A stretch of DNA of 64,000 nucleotides, taken from positions 963,030 to 1,027,029 of the forward strand of contig NZ_KZ319340.1 in assembly GCF_002744735.1 (NCBI RefSeq), given 5' to 3'. Shown piece by piece: positions 16,991-25,284 of this stretch. Position 1 is the stretch's first letter. Each line of letters starts with the position of its first letter. This DNA is from Marinobacter guineae (GTDB lineage Bacteria > Pseudomonadota > Gammaproteobacteria > Pseudomonadales > Oleiphilaceae). The position numbers and the translations under genes are program-made. A model generated the notes under the pieces. The model searched no databases. It saw nothing but the letters and a program-made list of their open reading frames with translations, and was not told the DNA's origin.

Positions 16991-18469
16991 ATGTTCATGT
17001 TCTTGAAAACTCTCGCCCTGTTAATGCTATGCCTGATTACGCCGTGGGTCAGTGCCGACGAGTCCGACCATCCACTACTGAGCCGTTATCCCAATGCAGA
17101 GATCGGTAAGTGGCTCTACACCGAGTATGAAAAAGTAGAGCTGCCATCGGGCCCAGTGAACAATGAAGGCAATCTGCACGCCGATGCCCTGATTGGTGAT
17201 CTCACGAGAATAAGGTATGAGATCGAGGGCGTATCCACGTTCAAGGTATTCGAGAACTATAGAAATGCCCTCAAGACCTCAGGGGCAAAACTGGTATCAG
17301 TTTGTGAGCTGCGTGAGTGCGGAGGCAAAGACTCAGGACTGCTTGATCTGGCTGCAGGCGTGGCGGGCGGCCGCTATTACATCGGGAATTATTATGAAAA
17401 ACCCTACTTTGCGCGGGCGAAACTTGAGAGCGCGCAGGGCGATATTCACGTCGGACTTTTTGTCGGCGGGTACGACGGCGACGTCTGGGTGCAGCAAGTC
17501 GTTGTTGAGGAAGTGCCCAGCCAGAACACGCTGATATCCGTCGCAAAGGACTATTTGAGCGTAAAGCCGGAGCAGGCACCCTCGGGGGATCAGCGAACCC
17601 CGGAGGAAAAGCAGGAGGATCACCCGATGATGGCCCGCTACCCGGGTGCTCGCCTTTCCAAGTTCAGGAGCGTGGAATATGAGAAAATTTCGCTGCCTCT
17701 CAGTGTCGTAAGTCCCGAAGGAACTGCCCCGGTAAAGCTGGATCTGATCGGGGATATCTCCCAATACACCTATCAGGCGGAGAACGTCTCCACGCTGAAG
17801 GTTTACCAGAACTATCTCCAGGCCATAGAAAATCTGGAGTTTTCTCTGGATTATTCCTGTGAACTCGACGAGTGCGGAGGAGAGGACGCTTCCAGGAAGC
17901 TGGGGCAGCGCATGGCGGTCACCGGTGGAATCGAGAACTACTTCCGAAACCCCTACTATTTCGTTGCTAGCAGGAATGCTCCACAGGGTCGCGTCGTTGT
18001 CGCGATGTATTTTGGCGGGTTCGAAGGCGACGTGTGGATTCAGCAGGCTGTCATTGAGGAAAAAGGCACGGAAACGGACCTGATTAAAGTGGATGCTGAT
18101 CAGCTTTACCAGGAGATCCAGCAATCGGGTAAAGCTCTGGTGTACGGCATCTACTTCGATACCGATTCCGCTTCGGTTAAAGCAGAATCCGCCGATGCTC
18201 TCAAGGCTATCTCCGACCTGATCCAATCCCACCCGGAGTTGAACCTTTATGTCGTGGGGCACACCGATGATACCGGCACAAGCGACCACAACCTCAGCCT
18301 TTCCAGTCGTCGGGCAGCGTCTGTTGTGGAAGCTTTGAAAGCTGACTATGCGATGGAGAGTGATCGGCTGGAACCTGCCGGTGTTGGCCCTTATGCACCG
18401 GTAGCGGGTAACGAGTCTGACGACGGCCGACGCTTGAACCGCCGTGTGGAGTTGGTTCGTAGGCTTTGA
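16991..18469 (+). CDS. OmpA-family protein with two tandem DUF4892-like modules
   Basis: A secreted protein of about 492 residues. After the signal peptide (cut near VSADES) come two related modules of about 180 residues, each beginning with a HP-x2-xRYPxA motif (HPLLSRYPNAE, HPMMARYPGAR) and including a C-E-L-x-E-C-GG motif. An OmpA-type peptidoglycan-binding domain with HTDDTGTSDHNLSLSSRRA closes the protein. The start region has three ATGTTC repeats; the ATG at 16991 best fits the AAGGAA site. It precedes the Tad locus and resembles the 30386-31363 protein at the other end, so a role in anchoring the pilus apparatus is plausible. Confidence 0.8.
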   Translation: MFMFLKTLALLMLCLITPWVSADESDHPLLSRYPNAEIGKWLYTEYEKVELPSGPVNNEGNLHADALIGDLTRIRYEIEGVSTFKVFENYRNALKTSGAKLVSVCELRECGGKDSGLLDLAAGVAGGRYYIGNYYEKPYFARAKLESAQGDIHVGLFVGGYDGDVWVQQVVVEEVPSQNTLISVAKDYLSVKPEQAPSGDQRTPEEKQEDHPMMARYPGARLSKFRSVEYEKISLPLSVVSPEGTAPVKLDLIGDISQYTYQAENVSTLKVYQNYLQAIENLEFSLDYSCELDECGGEDASRKLGQRMAVTGGIENYFRNPYYFVASRNAPQGRVVVAMYFGGFEGDVWIQQAVIEEKGTETDLIKVDADQLYQEIQQSGKALVYGIYFDTDSASVKAESADALKAISDLIQSHPELNLYVVGHTDDTGTSDHNLSLSSRRAASVVEALKADYAMESDRLEPAGVGPYAPVAGNESDDGRRLNRRVELVRRL

Positions 18470-18478
18470 TGCATGTGG

Positions 18479-18510
18479 TGACAGTGGCCCGACGAAGCGG
18501 GCCACTGTCA
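18479..18510 (+). terminator. Stem-loop after the OmpA/DUF4892 gene; otherwise empty 18511-18817
   Basis: Perfect 13-bp arms (18479-18491, 18498-18510) lie ten bases after the stop. There is no long T-tract, so it is a weak terminator or a 3'-end stabiliser. The following 300 bases up to the pilin hold no gene that I can support. They probably contain the pilin promoter, which I could not place with confidence. Confidence 0.6.
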
Positions 18511-18817
18511 ATTTGAGAGATGCGAGGTGGATCACGATTTCGCGTCAACGATTGGCAAGGGATTGACTACATTCAGGAGCCTAGGTAATCTCCGAAAGCG
18601 CTGATCAGGATGTCAGCAGGCTAACACATGGAAGTGAGTCGAGCTTTGCCCTTATAGAACAGGGCATCCTACCTTACGGTTTTCTCTTCACACTGTTCCC
18701 CCGTAGCCCTTCGTGTGTCACGGATTTTGGCAGCCGTAAAGCCATAACTGTGTATCCGAAACATTGCTGTTACTGACTGGCTGCCTAATGGACTAATGGC
18801 TTTTCAGGGAGATTTGT

Positions 18818-19084
18818 ATGCAACCAGTAAGAATTCGCCGCATTCGCGGACAGGGCATGACCGAATACATCATTATTGTGGCGCTTATCGCTGTTGCTGC
18901 GATTGGCGTTTACCGTCTTTTTGGCGATACCGTCCGGGAGCAAATGGCGGGCTTGGCCAAAGAGCTTTCGGGTGAGTCTGGTAAAGGCGCGAGGGACGCT
19001 GCAAAAACCTCTGCAGACAATGCAGAAAAAGCGGCCACGGCCGAGAAAGACTTGTCAAATTACTACGACGGAAATCAGAAGTAG
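18818..19084 (+). CDS. flp: Flp-type (type IVb) pilin of a Tad system
   Basis: Probable major pilin. A short basic leader is followed by the prepilin processing site G-QGMTEYIIIVALIAVAAI at about residues 11-30: cleavage after Gly, with Glu at position 5 of the mature protein, then a hydrophobic helix. The 88-residue length is longer than most Flp pilins (about 50-65). The extra part is an Ala/Lys/Asp-rich tail. It is first in the Tad gene order and is followed by an inverted repeat, a common arrangement for strongly expressed pilins. The processing peptidase is not in the window. Confidence 0.85.
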   Translation: MQPVRIRRIRGQGMTEYIIIVALIAVAAIGVYRLFGDTVREQMAGLAKELSGESGKGARDAAKTSADNAEKAATAEKDLSNYYDGNQK

Positions 19085-19101
19085 GTTTTTTTGTAAATCA
19101 A

Positions 19102-19129
19102 GGCTGGCCATGCGTCGACCTGGCCAGCC
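19102..19129 (+). terminator. Stem-loop between pilin and downstream Tad genes
   Basis: Nine-bp arms GGCTGGCCA (19102-19110) and TGGCCAGCC (19121-19129) with a ten-base loop. A T7 run precedes the stem rather than following it. It could reduce read-through or protect the 3' end of the pilin message so that pilin is made in excess over the machinery genes. Confidence 0.5.
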
Positions 19130-19155
19130 CTCTCCGGAACCAACAGGAGGCTTTT

Positions 19156-19620
19156 ATGAAGGTTGCCAAGATCATTTTTGCGTTTAGCGTTGTCTGGTCC
19201 GGCTTGGTATTGGCAGAGCCTTATGCGGAGTGGGGCACTATAGCGGGTGGAATGCCTCTGGCAGAGCTTGACCCGGATATGGAAGTGCCGGATTCGTCGA
19301 AAGTTCCTATTCCGCCCCCTCCCAGCGGTAAGTTTATTAGTGGGGGGGGGGATGTGAGTTGTGCAATAGCAGTGAGGACTGAGCTTCCAGTTGAGGAGGT
19401 TTGTGCATATTACAAGTCAGAGTTGATGCCGATGGGCTATTTGCAAGTTGTTGATACTCCTGGTTTGAATTCGGAAGGCTGCCAGATATATAAGGACGGG
19501 GATATGTTGACGGACTTTGGCGTTATGGTGGAAAAAAATGAAGATCGAATGTTTGTCGAGAATGGCAGCACTCACGTAATGATAAGCTACCTTCCAACAA
19601 GTAGAGGTAATTGCGAGTAG
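19156..19620 (+). CDS. Exported Tad-locus accessory protein with internal G10 tract
   Basis: Not recognised as a named family. The 154-residue product has a signal peptide (hydrophobic to LVLAEP near residue 21), a Pro-rich segment (PIPPPPSG) and a module with the pattern VEEVCAYYKSELMPMGY, which resembles segments in three other proteins of this locus. Three to four cysteines in the mature part suggest disulphides. Ten consecutive G bases encode SGGGD near residue 62; a slip in this tract would truncate the protein. The sequence is AT-richer than the core genes. Confidence 0.75.
   Translation: MKVAKIIFAFSVVWSGLVLAEPYAEWGTIAGGMPLAELDPDMEVPDSSKVPIPPPPSGKFISGGGDVSCAIAVRTELPVEEVCAYYKSELMPMGYLQVVDTPGLNSEGCQIYKDGDMLTDFGVMVEKNEDRMFVENGSTHVMISYLPTSRGNCE
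19342..19351 (+). repeat. G10 homopolymer tract inside the accessory gene
   Basis: Ten uninterrupted G bases within the coding frame of the 19156-19620 gene. Tracts of this length are known slippage sites for phase variation in other bacteria. Here the gene reads in frame. Confidence 0.9.
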
Positions 19621-19655
19621 TAGTACGTTAACCTGTAAGCAAGGATGAATGTGCC

Positions 19656-21140
19656 ATGAATGGAATTAAGGGTGGCCGTTGCTTGCCCCGTCAAAGTGGC
19701 AGCGTTTTGGTGTATTGTCTGGGCGTCTTGGTTTTAATCGTCCTTTCTGTAAGTTACTCATTTAATGCCAGTCGCATTTCAGGAGAAAAAACACGTCTGC
19801 AAAATACGGCAGATGCGGCAGCTTATAGCGTGGCAGCCGTTGAGACTCGAGACTTGAATTTTAAGTCTTATACCAACCGGGCAATGGTTGCGAGCCAGGT
19901 TGCATTGGCTCAGTCTGTAAGCCTTATTTCATGGGCGCGTTTCGTCACGCGTTTTGCTGAAAATATCTCAATGGTAACAAGCGCCTTCCCGCCTCTGAGA
20001 GTGTTTTTTACTGCAGTGTCGAAAGGCATTTCAGTTGCCATGAAAAGCGTTGAAGTTGCAGTCAGGCTTGCTATCAACGCTATTAATTTTATAGAGCAAA
20101 CCTTAAGTATTGCTCAGATGAGCCACCATGTAGGCACTCTGGCAATGGCTGAAGATATCTTTAATGAAGTGGTAAAGAGGAACGACCCGGACGTCGATCG
20201 CTCAATTTCCTTGAGCAGTGCACCGTTCATAGGTGCTTATCTTAAGGGCCATGCAACATTTACCAAACGATATTCTCCAAATAAGGTCACGAGAACCAAT
20301 AAGGCTAGGAAATGGAATGGAGTGTATGGAGAACATAAAAAGCGAATGGACGAATTCCGGCTAGTTACCTTGGAATCGCGGGACTTGTTTTCCAAGAACC
20401 GAACTTATGACTGGGTGGGCTCATTCACGGTACTCCCTAAACACACGAAGCTCAAGATTCGAAAAACGGGAGGGAGCGAGCTGACCGGGAGTGCCAGATC
20501 TCCAGGAAAGCTGGGAAGTTACTATACCTGGTCTGCTATGGATACCATGTCGGTACAAAAAAAAAGGTACAAGTGTAGGGGCTGGAGTTGTAAATGGCGC
20601 TCCTGGAAAGAAGTCTTGGAGGTCGGGTGGGGGGCCACAGCGACGGGAGGGGAGAAGAAGTTCTCTTTTTTCCGTGGGCTTGGTGGGAGGCATCGGTACG
20701 CCAGTTCTTATCGTACGAACCCACGGGCTTCATTGTGGGCCGCATTCGACTATCATCGGTTGGGCGAAAGCGGGAGATTTAACGGACTGCGAGCTTTCTA
20801 TGACATCAAGCAGGATGGCTTGGTAAGTGAGGCCCCGGGAATAGCCTTGCTTCTTACTAAGCCTCATAGCAGTGGCGCTGTGAAAACCCTCAAGCACACA
20901 GGTTTTGGGGCGGGGTCAAAAGCGCTGGATCTGGAAGCCCAAGGCGGATTCCTTAACAACAGGTTGGCAGCGTTGAGCCAGGCCGTGCCCTACTTCTCTC
21001 GCCCCAATGACGTGAGTGTTTTCCGACGTTGGGATAAGTTGCGGGAATACGGCAACCTTTACAACCCATTCTGGCAGCCACGCCTGTCAGAGCTGGAAAA
21101 TAGAAGTACGATGCTCAAATTGGCGGCGACATTACTTTAG
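19656..21140 (+). CDS. TadG-like pilus assembly protein
   Basis: Membrane-anchored pseudopilin-type protein of 494 residues. The N terminus has a basic stretch and one hydrophobic helix (about residues 14-35), then the Tad-domain signature ISGEKTRLQNTADAAAYS near residues 41-58 as in TadG proteins. The rest is a long extracytoplasmic region rich in Lys, Arg, Trp and Ser with no recognised domain. It lies 35 bases after the accessory gene. An A9 run at 20557-20565 is inside the coding sequence. Confidence 0.82.
   Translation: MNGIKGGRCLPRQSGSVLVYCLGVLVLIVLSVSYSFNASRISGEKTRLQNTADAAAYSVAAVETRDLNFKSYTNRAMVASQVALAQSVSLISWARFVTRFAENISMVTSAFPPLRVFFTAVSKGISVAMKSVEVAVRLAINAINFIEQTLSIAQMSHHVGTLAMAEDIFNEVVKRNDPDVDRSISLSSAPFIGAYLKGHATFTKRYSPNKVTRTNKARKWNGVYGEHKKRMDEFRLVTLESRDLFSKNRTYDWVGSFTVLPKHTKLKIRKTGGSELTGSARSPGKLGSYYTWSAMDTMSVQKKRYKCRGWSCKWRSWKEVLEVGWGATATGGEKKFSFFRGLGGRHRYASSYRTNPRASLWAAFDYHRLGESGRFNGLRAFYDIKQDGLVSEAPGIALLLTKPHSSGAVKTLKHTGFGAGSKALDLEAQGGFLNNRLAALSQAVPYFSRPNDVSVFRRWDKLREYGNLYNPFWQPRLSELENRSTMLKLAATLL
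20557..20565 (+). repeat. A9 homopolymer tract inside the TadG-like gene
   Basis: Nine A bases encode Lys-Lys-Lys in the frame of the TadG-like gene. Such runs are prone to polymerase or ribosome slippage. Confidence 0.85.
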
Positions 21141-21190
21141 CAAAGGGGCGCGACTGGTAAGCGAAGGCTAACGTCAGGGAGTGACAGAAA

Positions 21191-22006
21191 ATGAGGAGTG
21201 TCGAATCTAGGTATATGAAACGCCAGTCAGGCCAGGCCCTTGCGGAGTTCCTGGTGGTGGCGGGCTTCGTCCTGGTGCCCGTGGCGCTCGGGAGTGTGTA
21301 CCTAATGAAAGTTGGCAATAGTCAGCATGAAATGCATGAAGCTACCCGGTATGCGGCATGGGAGCGTACCATCTGGTCTGCCGGTGGCGGTGGTTCCCAC
21401 CACAAGTCTGATGGTGTTGTATTAAATGAGGCAGTAGCCAGGGTTCTGGGCGAACCTGACAGCCCCATAGACAGTGTTGTTGACGGTAAGGCTGTCAAGG
21501 CCGCCACCAGGAAGTTTGACCCGATGCTAAGCGTTGATAAGGGAGATGGTGATCGGGGGCCAATATTCAAGGAAGAAAAAGGGGGATATCACTCTTTTTC
21601 TTTCAAAGATGATAAGGCCGCCAGCGGTTCGGTCGCAAAGGCACTGGGTAGTGTCATAACTTTCGGGCTCGACCTGAATGATAAAGGCCTCCAGACCTCC
21701 ACTATTTCCTGGAAGTATGACTGGGTTCCCAGTCTGGACTATGGTTGGGCTCCTATGAATGTTAGCAGCTCGAATACGTTGCTTACCGAGAGTTGGAATG
21801 CAGGGTCGCCGGACAAGATCAAGAAGTCAATTGATGGGATTGTTGCAACAACTCTGCTCAAAAATGCCAGTATCGATAAGGGACTGAAGTTATTGGGTGG
21901 ATTGGCTCGCTTCAGGGACTTCAAAAAACTTGAGCTTGGGAAGATCGACGTGGACAGGCTTCCATGTCACCGATTGGCAAAAGCCAAGGGAAGGCTGTCG
22001 TGTTAA
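21191..22006 (+). CDS. TadE-like pseudopilin
   Basis: Minor pilin-like protein of 271 residues. The pseudopilin signature appears early: KRQSGQALAEFLVVAGFVLVP at about residues 10-30, with Gly before the cleavage point and Glu at position 5 after it. The mature domain contains EMHEATRYAAWERT, typical of TadE-like proteins, and a long Gly/Lys-rich region. It is followed with overlap by the next gene. The role in pilus priming is known for the family, not shown for this protein. Confidence 0.8.
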   Translation: MRSVESRYMKRQSGQALAEFLVVAGFVLVPVALGSVYLMKVGNSQHEMHEATRYAAWERTIWSAGGGGSHHKSDGVVLNEAVARVLGEPDSPIDSVVDGKAVKAATRKFDPMLSVDKGDGDRGPIFKEEKGGYHSFSFKDDKAASGSVAKALGSVITFGLDLNDKGLQTSTISWKYDWVPSLDYGWAPMNVSSSNTLLTESWNAGSPDKIKKSIDGIVATTLLKNASIDKGLKLLGGLARFRDFKKLELGKIDVDRLPCHRLAKAKGRLSC

Positions 22007-22737
22007 ATCTGAAGTATGAAAAATCGGGTGCCCGCACCGCCTCCAGTTTGGTCCTGCACGCTGGCAAGGCAGCGCTCGTTTGCTACGGCATGGTTTTCCC
22101 CGGGCCACAAGCAGCCGCTGCAGAGTGGCCGGAGTTTCCAGTGCCCGACGAGGCCAAAGTAGTAGTCGTTGGCGAGGATATGAACATCAATGGATTGCCC
22201 ACCCAAATCTCGGAACTCTCCAGCTCCCGTAGCCCCGAAGAAATATTGAGTTACTATCGGCAGGAATGGCAGGCACCCGCTGTCTCCGACGGGCCAGGGT
22301 ATATCGAAAAGGAAGCTGGAGGCTGGCAAATTCTCAGTCGCTCTGAAGAACCATATTTCTATACGGTCCAGGTTTCGGAGAGCGCCATGGGGTCTTCTTT
22401 GGGTTTTCTGGCTGTCTCTATGCCGATGGAGCTGGTGAATCACGAGCCGGACGAGTTTGCCAGGCCGGCAGGGTCCGAGATCCTTCTTGACCTGGCCTCC
22501 GACGATGCTGGAAAGCGTGGACGTGTGGTTCAGTTCAAGAATTCGCAGTCGATCGAAGCGAATTACAATTTCTACCTGAAGCGCTATTTGGCTAATGGTT
22601 GGGCGGAACTGTCGCATCTACCTGCGGACAGAAATAAGGCTTTGCTACTCATGAACAAAGGGAGCGGTGAGGTAAGCATTGTTTTCAATCGGCTCGATAA
22701 TGAAAGTTACGGGGTATTGGTGGAAAGCCATGACTGA
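22000..22737 (+). CDS. Exported Tad-locus accessory protein of unknown function
   Basis: Not recognised. The GTG at 22000 has a strong GGGAAGG site five bases upstream and overlaps the previous stop. An alternative ATG at 21964 would add 12 residues. An N-terminal hydrophobic stretch ends near PQAAAAEW, consistent with export. Two segments, PEEILSYYRQEW and YNFYLKRYLANGW, repeat the helix pattern (F/Y)Y-x3-L/W...GW seen in other accessory proteins here. It ends inside the start of the next gene, so the genes are coupled. Confidence 0.7.
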   Translation: MLNLKYEKSGARTASSLVLHAGKAALVCYGMVFPGPQAAAAEWPEFPVPDEAKVVVVGEDMNINGLPTQISELSSSRSPEEILSYYRQEWQAPAVSDGPGYIEKEAGGWQILSRSEEPYFYTVQVSESAMGSSLGFLAVSMPMELVNHEPDEFARPAGSEILLDLASDDAGKRGRVVQFKNSQSIEANYNFYLKRYLANGWAELSHLPADRNKALLLMNKGSGEVSIVFNRLDNESYGVLVESHD

Positions 22738-22966
22738 TCGTCGGGACCACAGGAATGGTCACAGTTGTTTCTTCACTAACTTCACGCCATTCAGGTCACG
22801 TCAATCCGGCGCTTCAACCGCAGAATACCTGGTTGCCATGATTGTGGTAGTGGCCATGTTGTTTTTGCCGATACCGGGCGAGAATGCATCGGTGATGGAG
22901 ATGATGGTCCAGGGATTCAAGGACAGTCATCACCATTACGTTTGGGGTATGTCTTACCCTTTGTAG
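22730..22966 (+). CDS. Small pilin-like (TadE/TadF or Flp-like) protein
   Basis: The 78-residue protein has a polar N terminus of about 30 residues, then RQSGASTAEYLVAMIVVVAM, a prepilin-type site: Gly at the cleavage point, Glu five residues later and a hydrophobic helix. The C-terminal part is short and His-rich (DSHHHY). The ATG at 22730 overlaps the previous stop by eight bases. The longer frame from 22679 is a shadow extension. It is probably a minor pilin of the Tad system. Confidence 0.72.
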   Translation: MTDRRDHRNGHSCFFTNFTPFRSRQSGASTAEYLVAMIVVVAMLFLPIPGENASVMEMMVQGFKDSHHHYVWGMSYPL

Positions 22967-23005
22967 AACGGAAATATCGCAGTTTGCCAGGGATGGAGAA
23001 GTTCA

Positions 23006-23944
23006 ATGGCTGGTTTTCTTAAAACGGGTGGCCTCGTGCTGCTCGCCCTCACTTTTGCCGGACTCGCCGGCTGGGGCACGCTTTCCTATTTGAACAGCCG
23101 CGAAGCGGAATTGAGGCAGGCGGCGGCATCGATGGATGGGCCTGCTGTCGAGATTGTGGTCGCCAGTACGGCTGTCAGCCCTGGGGAATCCATAACCCTG
23201 GATAACATGGCGATTGCCGAAGTCCCCCAAAAGTACTTACCTCAGGATGCCATTCCTCCCGCAGAATTCGAGCTCTATGCGGAGAAGAGCATTCTTGTCC
23301 CTCTTGATCCGGGCCGGCCCCTCTTGAAGTCCTACATTTCGGGACTGAGCCATCAGTCAAGTTTTTCTGCTCACCTCAAAAAGGGTTGGCGAGCAATAAC
23401 CTTACCCGTTGATGAACTCAATGCTGTAGCCGGCATGCTCGAAGCAGGCGACTTTATTGACTTGGTGATCTCGGGCGAGCAGGAGAACGTTGAGGGTGAA
23501 ACAAAGGGCTATGTGCTCCGGCGCCTGATGGAAAAAGTCGAGGTTCTCGCAACCGGTACTATGACAAGAATCGATGCCAAATACGCGAAAGCGAATGGCG
23601 TTTATCCGGACGAACCGTTTTACGGCACGATCACTATATCCGTTCCCGCCCATCTCGTTACCGAGATATTGATGGCCCGTGAAAATGACACTCTGAATGT
23701 TCTCTTGCGTCACCCGAAAGATGAGGGCGTTGCGTCCTATCCGGGTGGTTCTCGTGGTTTGCAGACAGATGCGTTTGGAATCGAAACCATTGGAGGAAAA
23801 GCGGAAAACGGTCTTCTTGAAGCTCAGTACTTGCAGCCCGCATACGGTGAATCCAAAGGAAGGGTTGATCGATACAGGCTGGCTCAAAAGTTCCGGGGCG
23901 CAGTGGCCACTACCCAAAACCAAAACGCAGTTGAGTCGGAGTAA
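23006..23944 (+). CDS. cpaB: Flp pilus assembly protein CpaB/RcpC
   Basis: Periplasmic accessory protein that works with the outer-membrane secretin. The 312 residues have one N-terminal membrane anchor (about 5-30), then an SAF-type domain with VEIVVASTAVSPGE near residue 48 and GRPLLKSYIS near 104, followed by a Lys/Glu-rich tail. Motif order and length fit CpaB. It is followed after five bases by the secretin gene, the standard order. Confidence 0.9.
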   Translation: MAGFLKTGGLVLLALTFAGLAGWGTLSYLNSREAELRQAAASMDGPAVEIVVASTAVSPGESITLDNMAIAEVPQKYLPQDAIPPAEFELYAEKSILVPLDPGRPLLKSYISGLSHQSSFSAHLKKGWRAITLPVDELNAVAGMLEAGDFIDLVISGEQENVEGETKGYVLRRLMEKVEVLATGTMTRIDAKYAKANGVYPDEPFYGTITISVPAHLVTEILMARENDTLNVLLRHPKDEGVASYPGGSRGLQTDAFGIETIGGKAENGLLEAQYLQPAYGESKGRVDRYRLAQKFRGAVATTQNQNAVESE

Positions 23945-23949
23945 CAGGG

Positions 23950-25281
23950 ATGTTGGACAAGGTATTCAGTGCGGAAAAGTCGGTAGTACGGCATTTGCTA
24001 CTGGTATTGATTCTCGGCCTTCAGGTTCCCGAGGCTACAGCGAGCGCTACAAAATATGTGTCAATGTTTGTGGGACAAGTGCGTGTCTTTGATATGGCTG
24101 ACGTGAAAAGAGTGGCCGTTGGAAATTCGGATGTCGTCAACTATCGGGCCCTTGAGAATGGCCAGCTGTTATTTATCGCCGACGGCGTCGGTGAGAGCAC
24201 GGTAGAGGTTTGGACCGCGGGGGAGCGTCGCACACGGTTTGTTGTCACAGTGTTTCAGCAGAACCTTTCCCGTGCGCTGAGTGCTGCCAGGAAATTCGCT
24301 GAGAGGATTCCCGATCTGCAGTTGGAGCAGGTTGATGGAGTTCTAATATTCGAGGGTGAAATTGCCCCTGAGGATCGGGACAGAGTGACCCAGCTTTCCG
24401 CGGCGCTGCCAGGAAGCCTCGACCTGACGACTGAAAAGGAATTCAGCATGAAAGACATGGTGCTGATGGACGTTCGCATTATTGAGGTGAATCGCAGAGC
24501 GGCTGAGCAGCTTGGTATCCGTTGGGGGCAAGTTGCTGCGGGCCCGTCGGTTGGGCTGTATGCGCCGATGGCTACAAATTCACGCTTTGCTGTGTTTTCA
24601 CCAGACGCGAATGATCTATCAGAAGATATCCTCGAAGCTGTTGGTGGCGCAGGAGTTGACAATTTTTACGGCTACGCTGGCCTCAGCAGCGGTCTTGCAT
24701 CGCAAATTGACCTTATGGCGGAAAATGGTGAAGCCTCAGTTCTGGCGTCTCCCAAATTGGTTACCCGCAGTGGCGAGAGTGCGTCGTTCAACTCCGGCGG
24801 AGAGATCCCCTATCAGACCATCGATGAACTGGGGCGGCCCGTTATTCAATTTCAGCCATACGGAATAAACCTTGAAATCGAGCCGTTGGTTGACGGTGAC
24901 GGCAATATATTGACAGGCATAGCGGCTGAAGTGAGCTCTATCGACAGGGCAAATCAGGCCGGTGACACACCGGGTCTGTTGACGAGAAACGTTTCAAATG
25001 TGATCAATGTCAAGGCCAAAGAGACCATCGTGATCTCTGGGCTGGCGGCCGCAAATACATCAGACCAGACCACAAAGCTGCCTTTCCTCGGTGACATTCC
25101 CTATCTTGGCGCATTATTCCGGTCTACGGAAACAATTGAGGAAAAGACGGAAATTGTCATGTTTGTGACCCCTCAATTGATAACAGCAGATAGTAAGAAG
25201 AACAAGGAGTTACTGGAGCTGGGTCGCCAAATGTCCAAGCCCTGGGCCGACGGAAAGCTGAACAAGGCATTGATGGAGTAG
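23950..25281 (+). CDS. cpaC: Flp pilus secretin CpaC/RcpA
   Basis: Outer-membrane secretin through which the pilus exits. The 443-residue protein has a signal peptide, an N-terminal pilus domain with the VAVGNSDVVNYR motif near residue 54, a BON-like segment, and the C-terminal secretin domain with VLASPKLVTRSGESA and VPF/LPFLGDIPYLGALFRS. Length is normal for the family. It shares an operon with cpaB and the ATPase gene, separated by only three bases from the latter. Confidence 0.95.
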   Translation: MLDKVFSAEKSVVRHLLLVLILGLQVPEATASATKYVSMFVGQVRVFDMADVKRVAVGNSDVVNYRALENGQLLFIADGVGESTVEVWTAGERRTRFVVTVFQQNLSRALSAARKFAERIPDLQLEQVDGVLIFEGEIAPEDRDRVTQLSAALPGSLDLTTEKEFSMKDMVLMDVRIIEVNRRAAEQLGIRWGQVAAGPSVGLYAPMATNSRFAVFSPDANDLSEDILEAVGGAGVDNFYGYAGLSSGLASQIDLMAENGEASVLASPKLVTRSGESASFNSGGEIPYQTIDELGRPVIQFQPYGINLEIEPLVDGDGNILTGIAAEVSSIDRANQAGDTPGLLTRNVSNVINVKAKETIVISGLAAANTSDQTTKLPFLGDIPYLGALFRSTETIEEKTEIVMFVTPQLITADSKKNKELLELGRQMSKPWADGKLNKALME

Positions 25282-25284
25282 GCC

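Noticed and set aside
17333..18535. 400-residue minus-strand frame opposite the OmpA/DUF4892 gene
   Set aside because: Shadow; the plus strand shows a signal peptide, repeats and an OmpA domain.
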